The position numbers and the translations under genes were made by a program. Below the pieces are notes generated by a model, which saw nothing but the letters and a program-made list of their open reading frames with translations, searched no databases and was not told where the DNA came from. Positions 14,499-21,947 of a DNA stretch of 26,559 bases are shown piece by piece; position 1 is the first letter of the stretch; every line of letters begins with the position of its first letter. Origin of the DNA: JAZUOT01 sp045604805 (GTDB lineage Bacteria > Bacillota > Clostridia > Oscillospirales > Acutalibacteraceae); NCBI GenBank assembly GCA_045604805.1, contig JAZUOT010000020.1:1-26559 (forward strand), written 5' to 3'.

Positions 14499-15674
14499 AT
14501 GAAGATTGCGTGGTTTTGTATTCCAGCACATGGACATACCAATCCTACTCTTGCGGTAGTAAAAGAACTTGTATCCGCTGGACATGAAGTATTTTATTTT
14601 TCATTTGATATATTTCGCGATAAGATTGAGCAAACAGGTGCTAAATTTATCGGATGTGATGGGTATGATTTTGAAATGGAAGACAAAGAAAATGCAGACC
14701 GTGTAGGAAAAGATAAAGTCTTTGCAACTGAACTTTTAGTATCTTCTACACTTGCACTTGATGATATGACTACAGCAAAAATTTCTGAGATAAAACCTGA
14801 TATAATTGTGTCTGATTCTGTAGCTTTTTGGGGTAAATTAGTAGCAATGAAGCACAGTATACCTTATGTTTCATCGACCACAACATTTGCATTTAACCGT
14901 TACTCAGCAAAATACATGAAGGAAAAGCCATGGGATATTGCAAAGATGCTTTTTGCTATGCCACGAATCAACAAACAGTTAAAGCGTCTGAGAGAAAAGG
15001 GATATCCGGTTAAGGGATTACTGGATATAGTGCAAAATGATAATAACACCAACACCATTGTTTACACCTCAAAGTACTTTCAACCTTGCTCTGATACATT
15101 TTCTGATAAATATCATTTTATAGGGCCATCAATCCGCCCTATTGAGAATCCCTTTATTAAAACAGCCGAAAAAACAGTATATATTTCTATAGGAACTATA
15201 AATAAAAATAAGGAATTCTTAAAAAATTGCATTCATGCTTTGGGCAGCACAGATTGGCAGGTAGTTGTCTCTATGGGAGCTAATACTGAACATTTTGACA
15301 ATTTACCTGAAAACATCCAGATCTATGAATCTGTCGATCAAATGGCAGTGCTATCCATTGCAGATGCATTCATCACTCACTGTGGTATGAATTCTGTCTC
15401 TGAAGCGTTATATTTTAGGGTTCCGTTGGTGTTATTTCCACAAACTCGAGAGCAAGGCGCTGTAGCAAAAAGAACAGAAGAACTTGGTGCAGGTATTCGT
15501 TTGAAAACTATTTCAGAAAAAGACATTTTTCAGTCACTTAAAAGCGCTTTATACGAACCAAGTTACAAAGAAAACGCAATAAAAATATCTGAAAGTTTCC
15601 ATTCTTGTGGTGGCGCAGCAGAAGCTAGAGAATTTTTAGAAAAAATCCATAGGCAGAATGCAAGCCAAGCGTAA
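14499..15674 (+). CDS. Macrolide-family (GT1) glycosyltransferase
   Basis: A 391-residue GT-B fold enzyme of the UDP-glycosyltransferase/MGT type, related to Bacillus YjiC and YojK. The N-terminal acceptor domain starts with IPAHGHTNPT, where the first histidine (His11) is the likely catalytic base. The C-terminal donor domain contains SIGT, the donor-binding HCGMNSVSEALYFRVPLVLFPQTREQ and GAG. Such enzymes transfer a sugar from a nucleotide sugar to small molecules such as macrolides, flavonoids or sterols in the cytoplasm. It has its own promoter and stands alone. Its stop is three bases from the stop of the convergent U32 gene. The acceptor is unknown; self-protection or detoxification is a guess. 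Confidence 0.85.
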   Translation: MKIAWFCIPAHGHTNPTLAVVKELVSAGHEVFYFSFDIFRDKIEQTGAKFIGCDGYDFEMEDKENADRVGKDKVFATELLVSSTLALDDMTTAKISEIKPDIIVSDSVAFWGKLVAMKHSIPYVSSTTTFAFNRYSAKYMKEKPWDIAKMLFAMPRINKQLKRLREKGYPVKGLLDIVQNDNNTNTIVYTSKYFQPCSDTFSDKYHFIGPSIRPIENPFIKTAEKTVYISIGTINKNKEFLKNCIHALGSTDWQVVVSMGANTEHFDNLPENIQIYESVDQMAVLSIADAFITHCGMNSVSEALYFRVPLVLFPQTREQGAVAKRTEELGAGIRLKTISEKDIFQSLKSALYEPSYKENAIKISESFHSCGGAAEAREFLEKIHRQNASQA

Positions 15675-15677
15675 AAA

Positions 15678-16907
15678 TTATAAAGCCTTTCTCAAAATAG
15701 CCCCGGGTTTAACTTCCCTATCAATAGGTATGAATAGTTTTTGCATAGCGTGTGGTGTAGATTCTACAGCATCTCCGTGCTCGTCAAAAATCTCATTTAC
15801 TCTGAAATTAAACGGTTTTGAACATGGTTCCAATATTTCTATTTCATCTCCTCGAAAGAATTTATTCCTTTGAGATATCTGCATTATGCCATTATTGTAG
15901 GTTTCACAGACCGCGACAACTTCATATTGTCGAACATAGCCGCCGTTATCATATACCTGACCGGGCTCGTGGCCAAAATAAAATCCTGTGCTATATTCTC
16001 TATGGCTTATTTTATAAACTTCATCTCTTATCCACTCATCAAGCACAAAGTTTTCACCCATGGAATAATAGTTATCCAGAGCGTGTCTATATGCGTTGGT
16101 AACAACAGCTACATAATATGCAGATTTAACTCTGCCTTCTATTTTGAGGCTGTTCACTCCTGCCTTAATTAACTCTGGAATATGTTCTATCATGCATAGA
16201 TCTTTTGAATTGAAAAAGTAAGTTCCTTCATCATTTTCTGTGATTGGAAAATACTCACCTGCCCTTTTCTCTTCGACTAAATGATACTTCCATCTGCAAG
16301 GTTGAGAACAATTCCCTCTGTTTGCATCTCTGTTGTTAAGATAACTTGATATCAAACATCTCCCAGAAAAGGAAACACACATAGAACCATGAACAAAAGC
16401 TTCAATTTCTAAGTCCGGACTAGTTTTTGCTCTTATTTCAGATATTTCCTCTAGAGATAGTTCTCTAGCCAAAACTATTCTTTTAGCGCCCATATTATAC
16501 AGCGTTCTAGCGGTGAGATAATTGACAACTCCAGTTTGTGTCGAAATATGTATATCGACATTAGGAGCAACTTTTTTAGCTAGTTCTAAAACTCCAACAT
16601 CTGCAATTATAAAAGCATCTATACCAAGCTGGCTTGCGCTAGATAAAAAATCTGGCAAACTTTTAATTTCATTGTTTCTCGATAAAGTATTACAAGTAAG
16701 GTATACTTTCTTCCCTTTGCTATGACAAAGCTTAATAGCTGCCTCTAATTCGTCCATGCTAAAGTTTGAAGGAGCGGTTCTCATTCCAAATTCTTTACCC
16801 GCCAAATACACAGCATCTGCACCAAAATCAATGGCAGAATTTAATCTTTCCATGTCACCTGCCGGTGATAGAATTTCTACTCTGGCTGTATTTTTTTGTA
16901 AATCCAA
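15678..16907 (-). CDS. Peptidase U32 family protein (TrhP/YegQ type)
   Basis: A 409-residue U32-family protein. The N-terminal barrel begins VEILSPAGDMERL and has GADAVYLAG. The family signature EAFVHGSMCVSFSGRCLIS is complete and is followed by the second cysteine pair NCSQPCRWKY. A C-terminal beta domain ends in PIDREVKPGAILR. Although called peptidases, bacterial members such as TrhP catalyse prephenate-dependent hydroxylation of uridine 34 in tRNA, using an iron-sulfur cluster. That role fits the cysteines here but is inferred. TTG at 16907 is preferred as start because AGGAG lies 10 bases before it; an ATG at 16934 has no visible ribosome site. A small membrane peptide gene lies 84 bases upstream on the same strand. 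Confidence 0.85.
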   Translation of the reverse strand: MDLQKNTARVEILSPAGDMERLNSAIDFGADAVYLAGKEFGMRTAPSNFSMDELEAAIKLCHSKGKKVYLTCNTLSRNNEIKSLPDFLSSASQLGIDAFIIADVGVLELAKKVAPNVDIHISTQTGVVNYLTARTLYNMGAKRIVLARELSLEEISEIRAKTSPDLEIEAFVHGSMCVSFSGRCLISSYLNNRDANRGNCSQPCRWKYHLVEEKRAGEYFPITENDEGTYFFNSKDLCMIEHIPELIKAGVNSLKIEGRVKSAYYVAVVTNAYRHALDNYYSMGENFVLDEWIRDEVYKISHREYSTGFYFGHEPGQVYDNGGYVRQYEVVAVCETYNNGIMQISQRNKFFRGDEIEILEPCSKPFNFRVNEIFDEHGDAVESTPHAMQKLFIPIDREVKPGAILRKAL

Positions 16908-16991
16908 AACTTTTCCACTCCTACAAACAATCATAAAAAACAAAAAATAAAGGCAGCACCAGACTGTTGATGTTACCTAAAAATTATATAA

Positions 16992-17120
16992 TTAAAATTG
17001 GCCTAAAATTATTGCAAAAGACGAAGCTGCGATAAGTACTGCACAAACTATAGCAATAATTCTAACTGTTAAAGTTCTTTTATCTGTCTTATGTTTTTTG
17101 CTATTGTAACTTTTATTCAC
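16992..17120 (-). CDS. Small membrane peptide, 42 residues
   Basis: A short gene with GTG start at 17118-17120 and ribosome site GGAG about 9 bases upstream, 42 codons and TAA at 16992. It encodes a basic N-terminus rich in Lys, Ser and Asn (residues 1-20) and one membrane helix (about 21-40, IIAIVCAVLIAASSFAIILG). A good promoter (TTGAAA/TATTAT) lies directly upstream, which supports expression. It precedes the U32 gene. No family was recognised; the layout resembles small single-span proteins often found beside clostridial housekeeping genes. Confidence 0.65.
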   Translation of the reverse strand: MNKSYNSKKHKTDKRTLTVRIIAIVCAVLIAASSFAIILGQF

Positions 17121-17141
17121 TAAAGTTCACTCCATTCTTAA

Positions 17142-17171
17142 TTGACCTACATTAATCTATAAATTTATAAT
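17142..17171 (+). promoter_or_regulatory. Promoter for the adenosyltransferase gene
   Basis: TTGACC (17142-17147) and a consensus TATAAT (17166-17171) are separated by 18 bases, 34 bases before the ATG. The -10 overlaps that of the opposing promoter. Confidence 0.65.
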
Positions 17172-17195
17172 ACAGATTACTATTTCTTATTTCAA
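17167..17195 (-). promoter_or_regulatory. Promoter for the small peptide-U32 unit
   Basis: On the minus strand TTGAAA (17190-17195) and TATTAT (17167-17172) have 17-base spacing. The -10 shares five bases with the plus-strand -10, so the two promoters cannot be occupied at once. Confidence 0.65.
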
Positions 17196-17205
17196 GGAGC
17201 TTATT

Positions 17206-17727
17206 ATGAAAAATGGTCTCATTCACGTTTACTGTGGAGACGGTAAAGGAAAAACTACAGCAGCTATTGGTTTAGCGGTGAGAGCAGCTGGTAGAAACTT
17301 CAAAGTTTTATTCGCACAATTTTTAAAGGGAAATAAGTCTGGTGAGAGAGTTAGTCTCTCCAAACTAGAAAACATAAATTTAACGAAAACTCCTGAACAC
17401 ATTAAATTTTATGTAGATATGAATTACCATGAAAAAGAACATGCTAAAAATAATATGGAAAAAATATTTTCCGAAGCAATCTCATTATCAAACGACTACG
17501 ATTTACTTATATTAGATGAAGTTTTAGGCTTAGTAGAATGCAATTTCTTAGACATAGATACACTCGTAGATTTTTTAAAAAACAGACCAAAAAATTTAGA
17601 AGTAGTTTTAACAGGTAGAAAATTGCCAGATGAAATTAAAGAATTAGCGGATTATGTGACTAATTTTGAGAAAATAAAACACCCTTATGATAAAGGCCAT
17701 TTAGCAAGGGAAGGAATAGAATTTTAA
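17206..17727 (+). CDS. cobO: Corrinoid (cobalamin) adenosyltransferase, CobO/BtuR type
   Basis: A 173-residue P-loop enzyme: GDGKGKTT at 11-18, LILDEVLGLVE as the Walker B-like segment, and LTGRKLPDEIKELADYVT near the end. It transfers the 5'-deoxyadenosyl group of ATP to the cobalt of reduced corrinoids, giving the adenosyl form, in cobamide synthesis or salvage. AGGAG sits 8 bases before the ATG. No other cobamide gene is adjacent, so salvage or repair is the simplest reading. The length is typical of the short clostridial form. No terminator is visible behind it; the copper ATPase promoter follows within 50 bases. Confidence 0.92.
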   Translation: MKNGLIHVYCGDGKGKTTAAIGLAVRAAGRNFKVLFAQFLKGNKSGERVSLSKLENINLTKTPEHIKFYVDMNYHEKEHAKNNMEKIFSEAISLSNDYDLLILDEVLGLVECNFLDIDTLVDFLKNRPKNLEVVLTGRKLPDEIKELADYVTNFEKIKHPYDKGHLAREGIEF

Positions 17728-17774
17728 AATTTTTGTCACCCTATGTATAAAGATGTTTTTTATAGTACTATTTT

Positions 17775-17803
17775 TTGTTTTTTTGTACAGTCTATTATAT
17801 AAT
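17775..17803 (+). promoter_or_regulatory. Possible promoter for the copper ATPase gene
   Basis: TTGTTT (17775-17780) and TATAAT (17798-17803) are 17 bases apart, about 35 bases before the ATG at 17838. No recognisable CopY or CsoR operator was found. Confidence 0.5.
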
Positions 17804-17837
17804 GTGATATGATTGCAAAAATTTAAGAGGTGTTTCA

Positions 17838-20090
17838 ATGGCTAGTGATTTGCAATTTGCTTCTTTTGATATATGGGGTATGAGCTGTGCTTCTTGCGCT
17901 GCACATATAAAAAATAGTCTTGATAAAATAGATGGTGTGTATGATGTCACCGTAAATCAACTCTCTAGTAGTATGAATTTAATCTTTGATAAAACTCTCA
18001 TTAGTACAAGAGCAATCGAAGATGTAGTTAACAAGTCTGGTTATACTGCCAAGCTTAAAACTAACAGCCACAAAATTGTTTCCCATAACAAGCAAGCTGC
18101 TAATTTACTCAAAAGATTCCTTTTATCCCTCTTATTCACCTTGCCTCTTATGTATGTTTCTATGGGTCATATGTTAGGTCTACCTCTTCCCTATTTTGCA
18201 AATCCTCATGTTCATCCTCTAGCTTTTATTTTGTTGCAATTTGTATTTTGTTTGCCTGTTGTTATTATTAATTTTAAAATTTTTTCTAATGGTTTTAATG
18301 CTCTATTTCGTTTTGTTCCGAATATGAATTCGTTAATAGCAATCGGTTCGGGTTCGTCCTTTGCATATTCTTGTTATATTCTTTTCAAAATATGCACAGG
18401 ACAAATTGAGTCAGCTGTAAATGCTGCAATGAACATACATTTTGAATCTTCAGCTATGATACTTACGCTTGTTGTTTTAGGTAAATTTCTAGAAGCTACA
18501 GCAAAAAAGCGTACCAATTCTGCAATAAGTGAATTGCTGAAATTAACACCCTCAACTGCGATAATAGAAAAAAATGGAACTTATAAGAAAGTCCCTGTCT
18601 CTACGATAAAACAAGGAGATATAGTGTTAATCCGTCCAGGAGCAACAATACCCGTCGATGGTTTAGTAATAAGCGGATCATCCTTTGTCGACGAATCAGC
18701 TATAACCGGCGAAAGCATTCCAAAAGGAAAAAGTGCCGGTGACAAAGTAATAAGCGGTTGTGTTAATACTTCGGGGAGTTTTAAATTTAGAGCTGAAAAT
18801 GTAGGTAAAGAGACTACTCTGGCAAAAATAATAGATTTAGTTGAAAAAGCAGCCGAATCTAAAGCTCCCATAGCCAAAATTGCAGATAAAGTAAGTTATA
18901 TGTTTGTTCCGATTGTTATTCTTATCGCTGTCATCTGTTTTTTGGTGTGGTACTTTTTAGGCTACACATTAGAATTTTCCTTGTCACTTGCTATTTCTGT
19001 TTTAGTAATATCTTGTCCTTGTGCTTTAGGTCTTGCTACTCCTACAGCGATAATGGTTGCTATGGGAAAAGGTGCTCAAAATTCCATACTAATAAAAGAC
19101 GCCGAAGCTTTGGAAAATTTACACAATATTGACTGCGTTATGCTGGACAAAACAGGCACTATAACCTACGGTACTCCACAAGTAAATCAAATAAAATGTT
19201 CTATGAATAAAGCAAAATTTATATCGCTTGCAGCATCTATGGAAGCTTTTTCTGAGCACCCATTAGCGAAAGCTATTGTTGATTTTGCAAAGGCTAAAAA
19301 TATAAAAATGTTAGCTATCAGTAAATTCCAATCCTATGCCGGGAAAGGTATAAGCTGTGTAGTTAGTGGGAGATTATGTTTTGCTGGCAATATGAAACTT
19401 TTTGAAGAGAAAAACAAAGAAAAGGCCGCAATAGCTAAAAAATATACCGAAAAACATATGAAATCCAATGAGACAATATTATATTTTTTTGATGAGAAAA
19501 ATTTTTTTGGACTAATAACAGTTGTAGATAAAGTTAAACCTAACAGCAGAGAGGCAATAAGCCTACTGAAAAAAATGAAAATATCCCCTGTTATGCTTAC
19601 AGGGGACACGAAAAATACAGCTATGGCGATAGCTAAGTATACCGGGATAAATGAATTTTTCTGTGAGCTTTTGCCTCAAGATAAAGAATCTAAAATTAAT
19701 TTGATGAAGCAAAAAGGTCGTAAAGTCGCTATGGTTGGGGACGGAATAAACGACGCACCTGCTTTAGCTTCTAGTCATATTGGGATAGCTGTTTCTTCTG
19801 GAACTGATATAGCAGTATCTTCTGCTGATATCGTCCTAACTAATAATAATTTAATGAGTTTAGTTTCAGCTATACGTTTGAGCAAATCTACAATTAAAAA
19901 CATAAAACAAAATCTATTCTGGGCTTTATTATATAATTCTTTAGGTATCCCATTAGCTGCTGGAGTCTTTTATGTTCCTTTGGGAATAGTACTAAATCCA
20001 ATGTTTGCAGCTATCGCTATGAGTTTAAGTTCTGTTTGCGTTGTGTGTAATGCTCTAAGGCTTAAAAGGTTAAATTTGAAAAACAAATAA
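17838..20090 (+). CDS. copA: Copper-translocating P1B-type ATPase
   Basis: A 750-residue membrane pump. It has one N-terminal heavy-metal-associated domain with GMSCASC (Cys17, Cys20), eight predicted helices in the usual P1B pattern, actuator motif TGES (290-293), membrane metal site CPC (393-395), phosphorylation site DKTGT (Asp437), nucleotide-domain SEHP (His474) and hinge GDGINDAP. CPC with late-helix asparagine, tyrosine and methionine/serine residues (LLYNSLG, MAIAMSLSSVCVV) fits Cu(I) export from the cytoplasm. The ribosome site GAGGTG lies ahead of the ATG. A small HMA-like gene follows after 45 bases. The family also includes silver exporters. Confidence 0.93.
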   Translation: MASDLQFASFDIWGMSCASCAAHIKNSLDKIDGVYDVTVNQLSSSMNLIFDKTLISTRAIEDVVNKSGYTAKLKTNSHKIVSHNKQAANLLKRFLLSLLFTLPLMYVSMGHMLGLPLPYFANPHVHPLAFILLQFVFCLPVVIINFKIFSNGFNALFRFVPNMNSLIAIGSGSSFAYSCYILFKICTGQIESAVNAAMNIHFESSAMILTLVVLGKFLEATAKKRTNSAISELLKLTPSTAIIEKNGTYKKVPVSTIKQGDIVLIRPGATIPVDGLVISGSSFVDESAITGESIPKGKSAGDKVISGCVNTSGSFKFRAENVGKETTLAKIIDLVEKAAESKAPIAKIADKVSYMFVPIVILIAVICFLVWYFLGYTLEFSLSLAISVLVISCPCALGLATPTAIMVAMGKGAQNSILIKDAEALENLHNIDCVMLDKTGTITYGTPQVNQIKCSMNKAKFISLAASMEAFSEHPLAKAIVDFAKAKNIKMLAISKFQSYAGKGISCVVSGRLCFAGNMKLFEEKNKEKAAIAKKYTEKHMKSNETILYFFDEKNFFGLITVVDKVKPNSREAISLLKKMKISPVMLTGDTKNTAMAIAKYTGINEFFCELLPQDKESKINLMKQKGRKVAMVGDGINDAPALASSHIGIAVSSGTDIAVSSADIVLTNNNLMSLVSAIRLSKSTIKNIKQNLFWALLYNSLGIPLAAGVFYVPLGIVLNPMFAAIAMSLSSVCVVCNALRLKRLNLKNK

Positions 20091-20135
20091 ATCAAACTAA
20101 TTAATTAATTTGACTCCATAGGAGGTGTAAAAAAC

Positions 20136-20336
20136 ATGTTAAAACAAGTGAAAATATACGGTATAAACAGCGGAACTACTGCAAATAAAATAATAGAAGC
20201 TATAGATAATATAGACGGTGTACGGCGTGTTTTAATTGAAATGAAGCATGGTATTGTCTATATCCATTGTGATAAAGAAATAGACGACAATATAATAGCA
20301 GCCGAAATATGTTTTGCTGGTTTTGATATTATGTAG
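20136..20336 (+). CDS. CopZ-like HMA-fold protein lacking the CxxC motif
   Basis: A 66-residue protein with the beta-alpha-beta-beta-alpha-beta layout of copper chaperones. Where CopZ has GMTCxxC, this reads GINSGTTANK, so both metal-binding cysteines are gone; the single cysteines later (in HCD and ICF) are not in the binding loop. A perfect AGGAGG ribosome site shows it is translated. It lies 45 bases after copA, probably in the same operon. It may act as a regulator or as a docking partner of the ATPase rather than a copper carrier. Its end overlaps the convergent DUF1667 gene by 8 bases. Confidence 0.75.
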   Translation: MLKQVKIYGINSGTTANKIIEAIDNIDGVRRVLIEMKHGIVYIHCDKEIDDNIIAAEICFAGFDIM

Positions 20337-20682
20337 ATTTTTTTGTCAAAATTATATCTATATCTGTATCACAGACATTTTTTATGACTACGTCGCCGAT
20401 ATTAGCATTTGGCGACACTTTTGTATGTTTTATTTCATATAAGCAGGCATTTATTAGTTTTTTATCTATCGCTTTGCTGGTCTTCACACAAGCAGGCCTT
20501 TTTTTATCTTTTACCGCTATAGGTGATGTTATCATTCGCTTGGGGGCTACTACTTCTTCCCTTGCGTACTTTTCCCCCACTTTGCAACTATTACCACTTA
20601 TAGATATAATTTCTGCATTTTCAAGCTTTACAGTTATCTGACAGCCCAAAGGGCAACCTATACACACCAGTTCTCTTTCCAT
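20329..20682 (-). CDS. DUF1667 protein, partner of the oxidoreductase pair
   Basis: A 117-residue protein starting MERELVCIGCPLGC, with further cysteines (GNSCKVG) and a C-terminal stretch NIGDVVIKNVCDTDIDIILT. The CIGCPLGC motif recalls iron-sulfur or metal-binding sites. DUF1667 genes occur as third member of glpA-type operons in Clostridia and Thermotogae, and that is the setting here: it starts five bases after the stop of the FAD oxidoreductase gene. A small electron-transfer subunit is a reasonable inference but unproven. The ATG at 20682 (GAGG 10 bases upstream) is preferred over a TTG at 20691. Confidence 0.85.
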   Translation of the reverse strand: MERELVCIGCPLGCQITVKLENAEIISISGNSCKVGEKYAREEVVAPKRMITSPIAVKDKKRPACVKTSKAIDKKLINACLYEIKHTKVSPNANIGDVVIKNVCDTDIDIILTKKST

Positions 20683-20687
20683 CAAAT

Positions 20688-21947
20688 TCAAGCCTCGATT
20701 CTAAACTCTAATGTTTCTTCTTTTAAATTTTTTAAAACTTTTGAGTCTAAGTTTACTGAAACCATTTCACCAGGAACAAGTACTTTTTTCTTTTTCTTCA
20801 AAACATTTTTGTTTCCTACATAAGCACAAACAACAGCATCTCTGTATATTGTATTAGGCCGGAACATTACAGTAATTTCTGTTTTGTTTGTGTCTAAATT
20901 TATATATTGAGGTACTATAGCGCTGATACCTTCTCCGCTTTTAATTGCCATTTTTTTATAACTAGTTGACAAATTTTCCTTTACATATAATGCTGCATTC
21001 TTTCCAGCTTCGTATGCCTCCTCAGACACATAGTCAACTAAGTCATGAACGTGCAAAACATTTCCGCAGGCAAATATTCCTTCAACAGATGTTTGTAAGG
21101 TCTCATCGACATATGCACCATTAGTACCTGAATAAAGGTCTATATTTGCTGAACGTGTTAGTTCATTTTCTGGTATCAACCCTACAGATAAAAGCAAAGT
21201 ATCGCAGTCAATTTTTTTCTCGGTTCCTTTTATGGGAATCTTAGTTGCAGGGTCTACCTCAGAAATTACAACAGCACTGACTCTCTCCTTGCCTTGTATA
21301 TCTACAACCGTGTGGTTTAACAGCAAAGGAATATTAAAATCATCCAAACACTGAACTATATTTCTTTTTAAACCTGATGAATACGGCATAATCTCAACAC
21401 AAGCTAAAACTTCAGCTCCCATAAAAGTCATACGCCTAGCAGTTATGAGACCTATATCGCCAGATCCCAATATGACAATCTTTTTGCCGGGTAATAATCC
21501 ATCAATATTAACAAATTTTTGTGCTGTACCTGCGGTATATATACCAGCACCCCTAAATCCCGGTATACCTATGGCTCCACGGGGCCTTTCTCTACATCCC
21601 ATTGCGAGTATTATGCTTTTTGCTTGTATTTTTCGTATGCCATTTTTTGGGCCAACTGCAGTGATAATTTTATCCGTACTTATGTCTAAAACTGTAGTTT
21701 CGCACTGATATGGTATATTGTATTCTAAAACTTTTTCTATAAATTTTTGAGCATATTCTGGACCGGTTAGTTCTTCTTTGAACATATGAAGGCCAAAACC
21801 ATTGTGTATGCATTGATTTAATATACCGCCTAAATTTTTTTCACGCTCTAATATTAAGATATCTTCACAGCCATTTTCATGTGCAGCAATAGCTGCTGCC
21901 AAACCAGCAGAACCACCACCGATTATAACTATCTGAGTATCAGTCAT
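20688..21947 (-). CDS. FAD/NAD(P)-dependent oxidoreductase (GlpB-like partner)
   Basis: A 419-residue two-dinucleotide-binding flavoprotein. The FAD site is IVIIGGGSAG near the start, the NAD(P) site is VILGSGDIGLITARR near residue 165, and AYVDETLQTSVEGIFACGNVLHVHDL is the second FAD contact. It is related to the NAD(FAD)-dependent dehydrogenases found beside glpA-like genes. It probably passes electrons between the substrate dehydrogenase and a nicotinamide carrier. The ATG at 21947 overlaps the upstream stop by 8 bases, so translation is coupled, and AGGAGG lies 9 bases before it. The longer form starting at 21968 would bury that site. Confidence 0.88.
   Translation of the reverse strand: MTDTQIVIIGGGSAGLAAAIAAHENGCEDILILEREKNLGGILNQCIHNGFGLHMFKEELTGPEYAQKFIEKVLEYNIPYQCETTVLDISTDKIITAVGPKNGIRKIQAKSIILAMGCRERPRGAIGIPGFRGAGIYTAGTAQKFVNIDGLLPGKKIVILGSGDIGLITARRMTFMGAEVLACVEIMPYSSGLKRNIVQCLDDFNIPLLLNHTVVDIQGKERVSAVVISEVDPATKIPIKGTEKKIDCDTLLLSVGLIPENELTRSANIDLYSGTNGAYVDETLQTSVEGIFACGNVLHVHDLVDYVSEEAYEAGKNAALYVKENLSTSYKKMAIKSGEGISAIVPQYINLDTNKTEITVMFRPNTIYRDAVVCAYVGNKNVLKKKKKVLVPGEMVSVNLDSKVLKNLKEETLEFRIEA

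Noticed and set aside
17728..17837. Cobalamin riboswitch near the adenosyltransferase gene
   Set aside because: The flanking spacers (about 80-110 bases) are too short and lack the conserved B12-box core.
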